Shown here one piece after another: positions 55,301 through 64,000 of a stretch of 64,000 nucleotides of DNA. How positions within the stretch are numbered: position 1 is the first letter of the stretch; every line of letters starts with the position of its first letter. This DNA comes from Neorhizobium sp. (GTDB lineage: Bacteria > Pseudomonadota > Alphaproteobacteria > Rhizobiales > Rhizobiaceae). A program made the translations under genes and the position numbers. The notes beneath the pieces were generated by a model. That model was given only the letters and a program-made list of their open reading frames with translations. It was not told the origin of the DNA and searched no databases. The stretch is from contig JAPWKC010000002.1 of the NCBI GenBank assembly GCA_028283725.1, positions 131,501 to 195,500 on the forward strand, in the 5' to 3' direction.

Positions 55301-57901
55301 TCAATCCAGCGATCGGCGATGGATGGCCGTATCGACGGCGCCTTTCAGAGCCACTTCGTCATAGGGCTTTCGCAAAAGCACGGCTACATCGGGACTTCCC
55401 GACGGCAGATGCGTCTCCCCGGTGGCAAAGACAAGCGCGAGAGAGGGCTGCAACGCCAGCGCGTGCCGGGCCAGCTCGCCGCCGTTCATGTCCGGCAGTC
55501 CAAGATCGGTGACAAGCACCGTCACGGCTTCCGCCTCGATCACCGCAAGCGCCTCGCCGGCGCTGCCGGCCTCGATCACGTCGTGACCGAGTTCGCACAG
55601 CATTTCGGCGGTATTGCTGCGGATCAGCGCATCGTCCTCGACGAGCAGGACCGTCAGTCGGGTGTCTGCCGGCGCGGGCGTGACGGGCATGCGCAGCGGC
55701 GCGGGCTTCACCACCGCGACAGCCTGCTCGATCTGCTTCTGATTGGCGATGACATGGCGCAACCGGCGCGCCAGCGCCTCGCGCGTGTAGGGTTTGGACA
55801 AAAGCTCGACACCGGCATCGAGCTTTCCGCCATGGACGATCGAGTTTTCCGTGTAACCGGACGTGAAGAGAACGGCGAGGTTCGGCAGCCGCTCCTTGGC
55901 GCGACGTGCCATCTCCCGGCTTTTGAGCGGCCCCGGCATGACGACATCGGTGAAGATCACATCGATCGGCAGACCGCTTTCAACGACGTTGAGGCCCGCC
56001 TGGGCATCCTTGGCGGTCAGGACGCGATAACCGAGATCCGCCAGGGTTTCGACGACAGTGCTGCGAACCTGCTCATCATCCTCGACCACGAGCACCGTTT
56101 CCGTGCCGCCGACGACGGGCCCGGACTGGATCGTCACTTCGCGATCCTCGTCCGCTGCCGAGCGCGGCAGATAGATCTTGACGGTCGTTCCCTGACCGAT
56201 CTCGCTGTAGAGCTTCACGTGGCCGCCGGACTGTTTGACGAAGCCGTAAACCATGGACAGGCCAAGACCCGTGCCCTTGCCTTCCGGCTTGGTCGAAAAG
56301 AACGGCTCGAAGACCTTTTCCAGAACCTGCGGGGTCATGCCGCTACCGGTATCGGTGACGGCGAGCATGACATACTGCCCCGGCTCGACTTCGGCATGAG
56401 AACGGGCGTAATCCTGATCGAGAAACGCATTGCCGACCTCGATCGTCAGCCTTCCAGACCCTTCCATCGCATCGCGTGCGTTGATCGAAAGGTTGAGAAG
56501 CACGTTTTCGACCTGCGTCGGGTCGGCATAGGTGTTCCATAGGCCGCCGCCTGCGATCGTCTCGACCTCGACGGCCTCGCCGAGCGAGCGGCGCAGGAGA
56601 TCGTCCATCCCGGCGATGAGACGGCCGATATTGATGACGCGCGGCTCCAGGGCCTGGCGCCGACCGAAGGCGAGAAGCTGGCTTGCCAGTTTGGCGCCGC
56701 GATTGACGCCAGCCAGAGCGTTCGCCACATGCTGCTCGGCCCGTTCGTTTCCGGCGACGTGTTTGGACAGCAATTGCAGATTGCCGGAAACCACCTGAAG
56801 CAGGTTGTTGAAATCATGCGCGACGCCACCGGTCAGCTGGCCGATGGATTCCATCTTCTGTGCCTGCTGAAGCGCGCGTTCGGCATGCCGGCGCTCGGCG
56901 ATCTCGGTCTCAACCCTTGCCTCAAGGCCTTCATTGAGCTGTCGCAACTGTTCTTCGGCTCTCAGGCGATGGCGAACCTGCCGCTCGAGATTGGCGGCAT
57001 GATCCTGAAGCGCTGCCTCGGCGGCGCGCTGCTCGGTGATGTCGGTGTGAACGCCGACCCATTCATCGATCTCGCCGCCAGCCGTCAGGATCGGCACGGC
57101 CCGGATGGCGAATGTGCGATATTCATCGTCGTGACGGCGGACGCGATGTTCGTGAACATAGGTCGATTTTGCCGCGACGGAATCCTGCCATGACAGGACG
57201 GAGGCCCCGCGGTCGTCGGGATGAACCGCGTTCGACCAGCCATACGCCTGATACTCGTCCTGGCTCTGGCCTGTGAGCTTGGCCCAGCCGGTCTGTTCGC
57301 CGACCATGCGGCCATCGGCGCTGTTGGTCCACAAGACCCCATGGATGGCATCGACGGCGGCACGGAAGCGGTCGTTGCTGCGGGAAAGCTCCTCACGGCT
57401 CCTTGCCAGATCCGCAACCGCCCTCACCTTCTCGGTATTTTCCAGAACGGTGCAGAGGACGCCGTCTATCCGGCCCTCGTGACTGTAGATCGGCGTGTAG
57501 AAGAGATCGAAGACAACATCTTCCGGCTCGCCATTGCGACGCAGCGTCATGGTCTGATCGCGGAAGGATTGAACCTCGCCGCGAAAACCGGCGGCCAGGA
57601 TGCGGCTGTTCCAGTCCCAGATTTCCGGCCAGATGCCGGGAACCGTCGCGCCCAGCGCTCGCGGATGGTAATTGCCGGCGATATCGACGTAACCGTCGTT
57701 GTAGAGCATCACATGGTCGGCGCCCCACATCAACACCTGGGGAATGGGCGAGTTGACTATGGAGTTGACCTTGATGCGCAGATGCTGCGGCCATTGGTCA
57801 ATCGGGCCAAGCGACGTTGCGGCCCAATCAAATTGGCGAATACGTTCGCCGGTTTCGCCCCCACCAATTGGCCATTGGAAGGACACGGGCTGCTGCGTCA
57901 T
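55301..57901 (-). CDS. Hybrid sensor histidine kinase with two receiver domains
   Basis: Soluble hybrid kinase of 866 residues without membrane segments. Two PAS domains (about 25-160 and 175-295) are followed by a coiled linker, HisKA with phospho-acceptor His362 ([12 protein letters not shown]), HATPase with DTGSGM and [11 protein letters not shown], then two receiver domains (about 605-720 and 745-862), each with the Asp-Asp pair, phospho-acceptor Asp ([17 protein letters not shown]) and Lys (KPY). No output domain is present, so it must act through phosphotransfer. It lies downstream of the c-di-GMP gene on the same strand but 154 bases away. Confidence 0.93.
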   Translation of the reverse strand: MTQQPVSFQWPIGGGETGERIRQFDWAATSLGPIDQWPQHLRIKVNSIVNSPIPQVLMWGADHVMLYNDGYVDIAGNYHPRALGATVPGIWPEIWDWNSRILAAGFRGEVQSFRDQTMTLRRNGEPEDVVFDLFYTPIYSHEGRIDGVLCTVLENTEKVRAVADLARSREELSRSNDRFRAAVDAIHGVLWTNSADGRMVGEQTGWAKLTGQSQDEYQAYGWSNAVHPDDRGASVLSWQDSVAAKSTYVHEHRVRRHDDEYRTFAIRAVPILTAGGEIDEWVGVHTDITEQRAAEAALQDHAANLERQVRHRLRAEEQLRQLNEGLEARVETEIAERRHAERALQQAQKMESIGQLTGGVAHDFNNLLQVVSGNLQLLSKHVAGNERAEQHVANALAGVNRGAKLASQLLAFGRRQALEPRVINIGRLIAGMDDLLRRSLGEAVEVETIAGGGLWNTYADPTQVENVLLNLSINARDAMEGSGRLTIEVGNAFLDQDYARSHAEVEPGQYVMLAVTDTGSGMTPQVLEKVFEPFFSTKPEGKGTGLGLSMVYGFVKQSGGHVKLYSEIGQGTTVKIYLPRSAADEDREVTIQSGPVVGGTETVLVVEDDEQVRSTVVETLADLGYRVLTAKDAQAGLNVVESGLPIDVIFTDVVMPGPLKSREMARRAKERLPNLAVLFTSGYTENSIVHGGKLDAGVELLSKPYTREALARRLRHVIANQKQIEQAVAVVKPAPLRMPVTPAPADTRLTVLLVEDDALIRSNTAEMLCELGHDVIEAGSAGEALAVIEAEAVTVLVTDLGLPDMNGGELARHALALQPSLALVFATGETHLPSGSPDVAVLLRKPYDEVALKGAVDTAIHRRSLD

Positions 57902-58055
57902 CTGTGATCACCGACATGAGGGCAAGTTCGAGCCGGTGATAAGGGACAAAATCCCAGTTTTTCAAGGGGTTTCTCGGCAACGCGGCGAGAAAACCCGGCA
58001 AGCACCGTTGTTTTTGGCCCGGCAACCCGTTTTGAGGGCCGCGCGGCCTCCACAA

Positions 58056-60425
58056 TCAACCGACCGAACGCTTGACGCGCTGCGGCTTCAACATCACCTG
58101 CGTCGGCACCTTGCCGGATGCGGCCTCCAGTGCGCCGGGTCCGCCGAACAGCAGGCCCTGCACCTGCGCACAGCCCTCGTCCATGATCATCCGGTACTGC
58201 TCGACCGTCTCGATCCCCTCGGCGCTGACGGGGAAGCCGAGGCTGCGGCCAAGGCCGACGATGGCGCGCACGATGGCGCGGGCGCCGTCGTCATTGCTCA
58301 TTGCCGCAATGAAGGACCGGTCGATCTTGATCTTGTCGAAGGCGAAGCTGCTGAGGTTGCTGAGCGACGAATAGCCGGTACCGAAATCATCCATGACGAC
58401 CCGGACCCCCATACCCTTCAACTGCTGCAGCGTCGAAAGCGTCGTGGTGCGATCCTTGAGAAGGGCCGCCTCGGTAATTTCGAGTTCCACTCGGGTCGGG
58501 TCCACGCCGGTCTCCTTCAGGATGCGGGCGACCGACGACGCGAGATTGGCAAGCCGGAACTGAACCGGCGAGACATTCACCGCAACCGCGATATGGCTGT
58601 CCCAGCCAGATGCGGCCTTGCAGGCTTCAGACAGAACCCATTCGCCGAGCTTGATGATGATGCCGGTCTCTTCCGCAATCGGAATGAAGGCATCGGGCAG
58701 AAGCAGGCCGTGTTCCGGGTGATGCCATCGCGGCAAGGCCTCGTAGCCGACCACGGTCTCGCCATCGACGGATAGCAGCGGCTGGAAGGCAAGCGTGATC
58801 TGGTCGAGCGCGATGGCGTGGCGCAGATCGCTCTCCATCTGCCGCCGCTCGCGCGTTTCCCGATCGATCTCGGGATTGAAGAAGGCGGCAACGCCGCGGC
58901 CGGAGGTCTTGGCGCGGTAGAGCGCCATGTCTGCCGCATGCTGCACGGTCTCGCCATCCTCGCCGTCGGTCGGGTAGATCGCGGCGCCGACGCTGACGCC
59001 CACAGCCGTCGGATCAAGTGCATAATTCATTTCTTCGGCGAAGGCCGTGAGAATGGAATCGGCAAGCTGGCGCGCTCCCGCCGGCTGCTCCAGCCCGGCC
59101 TGTAAAATGACGAATTCGTCGCCGCCCAGTCGTGCCACGGTATCGCCGTTTGCCGCACAACGCTTGAGGATATCCGCCACAGTCTTCAAAACCCGGTCGC
59201 CCTCCGCATGGCCGAAGAGATCGTTGACCGCTTTGAACCGATCGAGATCGAGCGCCAGAAGCGCGATCTGGCCCCGCGCCTTGGCGGCCAGTTCGACGGC
59301 GATATCCAGCCGTTCGCGAAAGAGCGTGCGGTTGGGCAGCCCGGTCAAGGCATCATGGCGGGCCATGTGCTCAATCTTGCGCTGCGCCAGCTTCTTTTCC
59401 GTCAGGTCACGGACGGCAAGGACCTGGCTCGGCCGGCCGCGGAATTCCACCGGCTGTACGGCCAGTTCGAATACGCGGTCCCGGTCGCCGATCAGCGGCG
59501 TTGCTTCGACGGGCGCCTCGCGTACGTCTTCGACGCTGGTTCTGTCTGCCGTCGCAAACATCATGCTCGGCCGCTGGCCGATCATGTCGGTCTCGGCCAT
59601 GTTCATCAGCCGGGCAAGCTTGGCATTCACTTCGACAATGCGTCCGTCGCGCACGACCGCAAGGCCGTCCAGCGTCGAATTGACGAAACCCTTGAGGTCG
59701 GTGAGATAGCGGTCGATCGTGACGGCAATCACGGTCAGGATCACCATCGAATAGGCGATCACGGAGATGGCGCCGATCAGCCATGCCTTGCCGATTGCGG
59801 CATCGGCAGCCGAGGCCAGGAGCGGGTTGGGAACGAGCCGCGTCGCGGACATGGCCGTAAAGTGCAGCGTACAGGTGCCGAGGATCGCAATCAGAGCCGG
59901 AACGGCGACGCGTTTCCAGCCGCCCAGACGCTGGAAGGAATAAAAGGCCGCCGAATAGAGCGCAAAGGCGACGATCGCGCCGACGATGATCGGCGGGATG
60001 ATATAGGCGACATCCGCCGCCACTTCGATGGCGGCCATGCCGACGAAATGCATCACCGCAACCGCGACCATCAGCAACGCGCCTCTTCCGAGATCTGCCG
60101 GAACCGAACGGAGGGACAGGTTCGACAGCGCCGCAGCGAAACCGGCCACGATGATGATGGCGGAAAGAACCGTCAGCGGCACGCCGAAACCGATCGGAAC
60201 GGCACCCTCGTAGGCGAGCATGGCGACGAAATGCGTTGCCCATACGGACAGGCCGCCCACGATCGACGCCGCGATCGTCCACATCCGTCGTCGGCGGATG
60301 TCGCATTCATGCGCCCGCGACAGCAGGAAGAAAAACGCGAACATGCCCGTGAGGGATATACCGGCAGCAAGCAGAACCGTGAGGTGGTCGTGTTGCTGAG
60401 TGACGCATTCCAAGACTGTAAACAT
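58056..60425 (-). CDS. MHYT-PAS-GGDEF-EAL cyclic-di-GMP enzyme
   Basis: Membrane-bound cyclic-di-GMP turnover protein, 789 residues. The N-terminal 230 residues form the MHYT sensor, with the repeated motifs ATHFVAM, VMHFVGMAA and LHFTAMS on membrane helices (a proposed copper or gas sensor). A PAS segment is followed by GGDEF (RLGGDEFVIL, intact) and EAL (GYEALPRW, with NVSPVQF, LEITE, DDFGTGYSSL and KIDRSFI). Both catalytic domains look active, so the net direction cannot be predicted. The Pro in EALPRW is a mild departure from the common EALLRW. Confidence 0.94.
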   Translation of the reverse strand: MFTVLECVTQQHDHLTVLLAAGISLTGMFAFFFLLSRAHECDIRRRRMWTIAASIVGGLSVWATHFVAMLAYEGAVPIGFGVPLTVLSAIIIVAGFAAALSNLSLRSVPADLGRGALLMVAVAVMHFVGMAAIEVAADVAYIIPPIIVGAIVAFALYSAAFYSFQRLGGWKRVAVPALIAILGTCTLHFTAMSATRLVPNPLLASAADAAIGKAWLIGAISVIAYSMVILTVIAVTIDRYLTDLKGFVNSTLDGLAVVRDGRIVEVNAKLARLMNMAETDMIGQRPSMMFATADRTSVEDVREAPVEATPLIGDRDRVFELAVQPVEFRGRPSQVLAVRDLTEKKLAQRKIEHMARHDALTGLPNRTLFRERLDIAVELAAKARGQIALLALDLDRFKAVNDLFGHAEGDRVLKTVADILKRCAANGDTVARLGGDEFVILQAGLEQPAGARQLADSILTAFAEEMNYALDPTAVGVSVGAAIYPTDGEDGETVQHAADMALYRAKTSGRGVAAFFNPEIDRETRERRQMESDLRHAIALDQITLAFQPLLSVDGETVVGYEALPRWHHPEHGLLLPDAFIPIAEETGIIIKLGEWVLSEACKAASGWDSHIAVAVNVSPVQFRLANLASSVARILKETGVDPTRVELEITEAALLKDRTTTLSTLQQLKGMGVRVVMDDFGTGYSSLSNLSSFAFDKIKIDRSFIAAMSNDDGARAIVRAIVGLGRSLGFPVSAEGIETVEQYRMIMDEGCAQVQGLLFGGPGALEAASGKVPTQVMLKPQRVKRSVG

Positions 60426-60931
60426 GCCTGCCGACTTGACGTTGGTGTTGAAGTGCTGCCCCCATTAATATGCACTTTCACTAAAATAAAGTAAGCAAGC
60501 GGGACCGTTCTCCTGTGTGGATGCAAAAAGTTCCAGCCCGTACTGCCCCATTTTTGCGCAGATGACATGGATTTGCGCTCGCAAACCGCTGCTGACAGCG
60601 ACAATGCCGGCAGGGAAAGAAAGTCGGTTGAATGCAGCGTCGTAGCGGATATCTTCCTTTAGCCGACGCAAAGACCGCAAATCGTCGGCCTGCCCCAAAG
60701 ATGGACGCAACCGTCCCGTCTTTATCGCCGGTGCTGAAATCCGCATGACAGATCTGGAGCCCGCATGACCTTCGACGCCCCCCTTGACGCATTCTTCAGA
60801 AATCCCGCGCCGAGCGCACTGACCGGCAAGGCAAGGACATGGCGGCGGGCGATGGTTGCGATCGATCACGGCTCGCGTTGCAGACCTTCGGCCTTTGATC
60901 GACGTCTGACCGAAAAGGCAGGAGCATGACG
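60426..60931. other. Divergent intergenic region between c-di-GMP gene and Ldh-type gene
   Basis: There is no confidently coding sequence in 506 bases apart from a doubtful 54-codon frame listed separately. The minus-strand part close to 60426-60500 is AT-rich and should hold the promoter of the MHYT gene. Nothing else is recognised. Confidence 0.45.
60765..60929 (+). CDS. Doubtful 54-residue leader ORF
   Basis: ATG with CTGGAG about 5 bases upstream; the frame ends in a TGA overlapping the ATG at 60926 (ATGA), the geometry of translational coupling to the Ldh-type gene. The peptide (MTFDAPLDAFFRNPAP at its start, basic afterwards) resembles nothing I know. It may be chance or a fragment of an upstream gene. 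I list it because its position is suggestive, not because the sequence is persuasive. Confidence 0.2.
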   Translation: MTFDAPLDAFFRNPAPSALTGKARTWRRAMVAIDHGSRCRPSAFDRRLTEKAGA

Positions 60932-61948
60932 ATGACGACCGACACCATTCACATCGGTTACGACGATCTCGTGTCCCTGCTGGAGCGCATCTTCACTAGA
61001 AACGGCGTCTCCTCTGCCAACGCCAGGATCCTGGCTGAAAATTGCGCCGGCTGCGAGCGCGACGGTTCGCTCTCGCATGGTATTTTCCGCATGCCCGGCT
61101 ATGTGTCGTCGCTGAAGAGCGGCTGGGTGGATGGTCAAGCCGTGCCCGAGGTCGAAGATGTCGGCCCGGCCTTCGTGCGCGTCCATGCGAATGGCGGCTT
61201 CACCCAGCCGGCATTCTTTGCCGCGCGCAAAAGGGTGATGGAGAAGGTCAGGGAAACCGGTGTCTGCGTGCTCGCCATCCGCCGCTCGCATCATTTCAGC
61301 GCGCTCTGGCCGGATGTCGAACCCTTTGCGGACGAGGGTTTCGTGGCGCTCACCGTCGTCAACAGCATGGCCTGCGTCGTGCCGCATGGCGGCAAGACCG
61401 CCGTTTTCGGCACCAACCCGATCGCCTTCGCCTCGCCGCGCGACGGGACCTTCCCCTTCGTCTTCGATCAGGCGTCGAGCGCGATCGCCCATGGCGACGT
61501 GCAGATTGCCGCCCGTGAAGACCATGACCTGAAACCCGGCATGGGCGTCGACAGCAACGGTCAGCCGACGACGGATCCGAAAGCCATTCTGAATGGCGGC
61601 GCGCTTTTACCCTTCGGGGGGCATAAGGGCAATTCCATCGCGCTGATGGTCGAGATCCTCAGTGCAGCACTGACCGGCGGCTATTTCTCCGGCGAGTTCG
61701 ACTGGAGCGGCCACAAGGGCGCGCAGACCCCCTATACGGGCCAGTTCTTCATCGTCATCGACCCCGACAGGGGCGGCGACGGCTCGTTTGCCCATCGCGT
61801 CAGCCAGATCTGCGACCTGGTGCTGGAAGCCGGGCAGGACCGGCTGCCGGGCGAGCGACGGCACGCAACCCGCGCCAAGGCCGCCGAGGCCGGCATCCCC
61901 TTGTCGGCCAAGAACCACGAGATGCTGCTGGCTCTTGCCGACGGCTGA
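60932..61948 (+). CDS. Malate/lactate dehydrogenase family reductase (Delta1-pyrroline-2-carboxylate reductase-like)
   Basis: NAD(P)H-dependent oxidoreductase of 338 residues in the Ldh_2 (malate/L-lactate/ureidoglycolate dehydrogenase) family, cytoplasmic. Family stretches SHGIFRMPGYV, RRSHHFSALW and GGHKGNSIALMVEIL are clear. The ATG at 60932 is taken because AGGAG lies 7 bases upstream; the ATG two codons earlier directly abuts it. Standing next to a proline-racemase-family gene, it is probably the Delta1-pyrroline-2-carboxylate (or piperideine-2-carboxylate) reductase of a 3-hydroxyproline or similar imino acid route, not a malate dehydrogenase. Confidence 0.85.
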   Translation: MTTDTIHIGYDDLVSLLERIFTRNGVSSANARILAENCAGCERDGSLSHGIFRMPGYVSSLKSGWVDGQAVPEVEDVGPAFVRVHANGGFTQPAFFAARKRVMEKVRETGVCVLAIRRSHHFSALWPDVEPFADEGFVALTVVNSMACVVPHGGKTAVFGTNPIAFASPRDGTFPFVFDQASSAIAHGDVQIAAREDHDLKPGMGVDSNGQPTTDPKAILNGGALLPFGGHKGNSIALMVEILSAALTGGYFSGEFDWSGHKGAQTPYTGQFFIVIDPDRGGDGSFAHRVSQICDLVLEAGQDRLPGERRHATRAKAAEAGIPLSAKNHEMLLALADG

Positions 61949-61990
61949 TATCAACAACGGCGAGCGGACAAGACAGGGACGAGAACGGGC

Positions 61991-63025
61991 ATGCGGACAT
62001 CCAGGATCATCCACGTCGTCAGCTGCCATGCCGAAGGCGAGGTCGGTGACGTCATCGTCAGCGGCGTCCTTCCTCCGCCCGGCGACACGCTCTGGGAACA
62101 GTCGCGTTTCATCGCCTCGGACGAGACCCTGCGCAATTTCGTCCTCAACGAACCGCGTGGCGGCGTCTTCCGCCACGTCAACCTGCTCGTCCCGCCGAAG
62201 GACAAGCGCGCCCAGATGGGCTGGATCATCATGGAGCCGGCCGATACGCCGCCGATGTCCGGCTCCAACTCGATCTGCGTGTCGACCGTGCTATTGGACA
62301 GCTGCATCATTCCGATGACCGAACCGGTGACGAAGATGACGCTCGAGGCGCCGGGCGGGCTGGTGGACGTCGTTGCAGATTGCAGCAATGGCAAGGCGGA
62401 GCGTATCACCGTGCGCAACGTACCGTCCTTCGCCGACAAGCGCGATGCCGCGCTTGAAGTGGAAGGTCTCGGAACGATCACGGTCGATACCGCCTATGGC
62501 GGCGACAGTTTCGTCATCGTCGATGCTGCCAAACTCGGCTTCGCCATCCGCCCGGATGAGGCGCGCGAGATTGCCGAAATGGGGGTAAAGATCACGGCGG
62601 CGGCAAATGCCCAGCTCGGTTTCAGCCATCCGGAAAATCCCGAATGGGACCATATCTCCTTTTGCCAGATGGCCGGACCGCTGGAACGCGACGGTAAGCT
62701 GCTGAGCGGCGCCAATGCCGTCGTCATCCGCCCCGGCAAGATCGACCGCTCCCCGACCGGCACCGGCTGCTCGGCACGCATGGCCGTGTTGCATGCGCGC
62801 GGAGAGATGAGTGATGAAGACCGCTATATTGCAAGGTCTATCATCGGCTCGGAATTCCACTGCAGCATCGATGCAACCACGCGGGTCGGCGCTCTCGACG
62901 CGATCTATCCTCTGATTTCAGGCCGTGCCTGGATCACCGGCACGCATCAGTTGATGCTTGACCCTTCGGACCCCTGGCCGGGCGGCTACCGCCTTTCCGA
63001 CACCTGGCCGCGGATCGTGCCCTGA
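61991..63025 (+). CDS. Proline racemase family protein with Ser/Thr active-site pair
   Basis: Proline racemase superfamily member of 344 residues. The two catalytic positions read PMSGSNSIC (Ser90 instead of Cys in PMCGHG) and [12 protein letters not shown] (Thr256 instead of Cys in SPCGTG). Classical racemases and 4-hydroxyproline epimerases have Cys/Cys, and trans-3-hydroxyproline dehydratases typically Cys/Thr, so this Ser/Thr pair suggests a dehydratase-like or different reaction. It follows the Ldh-type reductase gene by 42 bases, consistent with a hydroxyproline or related imino acid route. Confidence 0.85.
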   Translation: MRTSRIIHVVSCHAEGEVGDVIVSGVLPPPGDTLWEQSRFIASDETLRNFVLNEPRGGVFRHVNLLVPPKDKRAQMGWIIMEPADTPPMSGSNSICVSTVLLDSCIIPMTEPVTKMTLEAPGGLVDVVADCSNGKAERITVRNVPSFADKRDAALEVEGLGTITVDTAYGGDSFVIVDAAKLGFAIRPDEAREIAEMGVKITAAANAQLGFSHPENPEWDHISFCQMAGPLERDGKLLSGANAVVIRPGKIDRSPTGTGCSARMAVLHARGEMSDEDRYIARSIIGSEFHCSIDATTRVGALDAIYPLISGRAWITGTHQLMLDPSDPWPGGYRLSDTWPRIVP

Positions 63026-63057
63026 CCGATCGCTAAAAAAGTCGCTACAGGCACACG

Positions 63058-63074
63058 ACCCTGCCACGCAGGGT
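63058..63074 (+). terminator. Short hairpin after the proline racemase family gene
   Basis: ACCCTGC pairs with GCAGGGT over a three-base loop. No T run follows, so it may only be a weak terminator. Confidence 0.3.
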
Positions 63075-63213
63075 GGGGAAAACCTGCAAGGAAACGGCAG
63101 GAATCCAGCCTCGCAACATCCAGAAATGGCATTATGGGCCGAAGAATCGCCAGCAGCGAGCCGTTGACGCACCTTGAAAGGCATCGGTTCGATCAGTCAG
63201 CCATGGAATAGCA

Positions 63214-64000
63214 ATGTTGATGAACACACCGCCCGGTCAGGACGCAGCGCTCAGCCTCGAAACGGTTCTTGACCTCGCGCGCACGCAGCGTCTGAACTTT
63301 GCCGACCTCTTCAAGGTTTGCGAAGGTCTCGGCCAGGCTGGCCGCAAGGCAGATGCGGCGAATGTCTACAAGCAATGGACGGCCTATAATGACGGCCATC
63401 CCTACCTGCATATGGTCTACTTCAACTATGCCGTCATGCTGCGCGATCTCGGCGATATCACCGGTGCGATCCACGCTTTCAGGGCCTGCCTTGCGCTTGA
63501 ACCGAAATTCGGTCAGGCGCATATCAACCTCGGCCGGGCGCTGGAAGACAGCGGCCTTGCCGCACAGGCGATCCAGCAATGGCGCCAGTTTACCGAACAG
63601 ACGGCAGACAGCACCGCCGATCGCCTGTCACTGAGGCTGATGGCGATCCAGCATACCGGCCGGGTGATGGAAAATGCCGATCTTCTGGAAGAAGCAGAGA
63701 CCACGCTCTGGCTGGCGGTCGAGATGCGCCCCGACAAGCCGGATGCCTGCCATCACTGGAGCGCTCTTCGCCAGCGCCAGTGCAAGTGGCCGATACTGAC
63801 ACCTTCGGAACATGTCACGCTGCGCCAGATGAATGACGCCATGTCGGCACTGACGCTCGCCTGCTATTCCGACGACCCGATTTTCCAGCTCGCCAAGGCG
63901 CATCGTTACAACCGCACGCTGGTCGGACGCCCCGACGCCATCCGGCGCCTGACGAAGCCGGTGACACAGAAGACCGGCACCGGCCAGCGGGTCCGTGTCG
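63214..64000 (+). CDS. TPR-containing, SPINDLY-type O-GlcNAc transferase-like protein (3' end outside window)
   Basis: The frame is open for 262 codons to the window end. The N-terminal part has tetratricopeptide-like helices (YFNYAVMLRDLGDITGAI; FGQAHINLGRALEDSGLAAQ), and the following region (HHWSALRQRQCKWPIL, YSDDPIFQLAKAHRYNRTLV) resembles rhizobial proteins annotated as SPINDLY-family predicted O-linked N-acetylglucosamine transferases. The glycosyltransferase domain should lie beyond the window. Three in-frame starts (ATG, TTG, ATG) occur in a row with only a weak ribosome site. It is probably involved in protein or polysaccharide glycosylation. Confidence 0.75.
   Translation, partial: MLMNTPPGQDAALSLETVLDLARTQRLNFADLFKVCEGLGQAGRKADAANVYKQWTAYNDGHPYLHMVYFNYAVMLRDLGDITGAIHAFRACLALEPKFGQAHINLGRALEDSGLAAQAIQQWRQFTEQTADSTADRLSLRLMAIQHTGRVMENADLLEEAETTLWLAVEMRPDKPDACHHWSALRQRQCKWPILTPSEHVTLRQMNDAMSALTLACYSDDPIFQLAKAHRYNRTLVGRPDAIRRLTKPVTQKTGTGQRVRV

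Overview
The window looks like chromosomal or large-replicon DNA of an alphaproteobacterium of the Rhizobiaceae (Rhizobium/Agrobacterium/Shinella type). The grounds are the glpD-glpSTPQUV glycerol block in rhizobial order, an intergenic element resembling the rhizobial RIME class, the high-GC codon usage, and the density of ABC transporters and LysR, DeoR and MarR regulators. It is almost wholly catabolic and transport DNA. I saw no tRNA, rRNA, phage, transposase or CRISPR.

Layout. 1-4020: end of a sugar ABC transporter operon with two Gfo/Idh/MocA dehydrogenases and a MalK-type ATPase. 4130-14012: a hydantoin utilisation island. It has two near-identical periplasmic binding proteins, each with its own copy of a palindromic promoter, an SGNH hydrolase between them, a polar-amino-acid-type ABC transporter, N-carbamoyl-D-amino acid hydrolase, D-hydantoinase, hydantoin racemase, a LysR regulator and a D-amino acid aminotransferase. 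Together these could import hydantoins and turn them into 2-oxo acids. 14341-17485: an inositol-monophosphatase family enzyme and a chemoreceptor. 17684-17829: a perfect 8-bp tandem repeat of about 18 copies. 18116-21801: a sorbitol/fructose-dehydrogenase-like three-subunit complex (small, FAD large, cytochrome c) whose large subunit is frameshifted.

22867-25909: rutABCD for pyrimidine ring opening, preceded by a good match to the RutR operator. 26151-34588: glpR-like repressor, glpD and glpSTPQUV; the two ATPases carry complementary defects, so the transporter should have one canonical and one degenerate ATP site. 34738-38680: MarR regulator divergent from an aromatic-acid efflux set (FUSC/DUF1656/HlyD), ending in a RIME-like repeat. 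38876-42115: an anti-sigma factor without an adjacent sigma gene, DUF1365 and an FAD amine-oxidase-like protein. 42256-44527: LysR divergent from a D-tartrate-dehydratase-like enolase-superfamily enzyme. 44600-45166: nucleoside deoxyribosyltransferase. 45490-49375: OsmF/YehYXW-type compatible-solute ABC transporter.

49490-53288: a second, intact gluconate-dehydrogenase-type complex. 53733-55071: luciferase-like monooxygenase and a small hypothetical gene. 55301-60425: hybrid histidine kinase with two receiver domains and an MHYT-GGDEF-EAL protein. 60932-63025: Ldh-type reductase and a proline-racemase-family protein with Ser/Thr in place of both catalytic cysteines. 63214-end: start of a TPR/SPINDLY-type protein cut by the window edge.

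The observations I rate highest are the asymmetric GlpS/GlpT ATPase pair, the octamer repeat, the frameshifted dehydrogenase, the duplicated binding-protein module with its palindromic promoter, the TTCG direct repeats spaced 11 bp apart in front of both glpR and glpD, and the inverted repeat in front of the second dehydrogenase operon. None of these proves a wholly new system; the GlpST asymmetry is the most testable mechanistic novelty.
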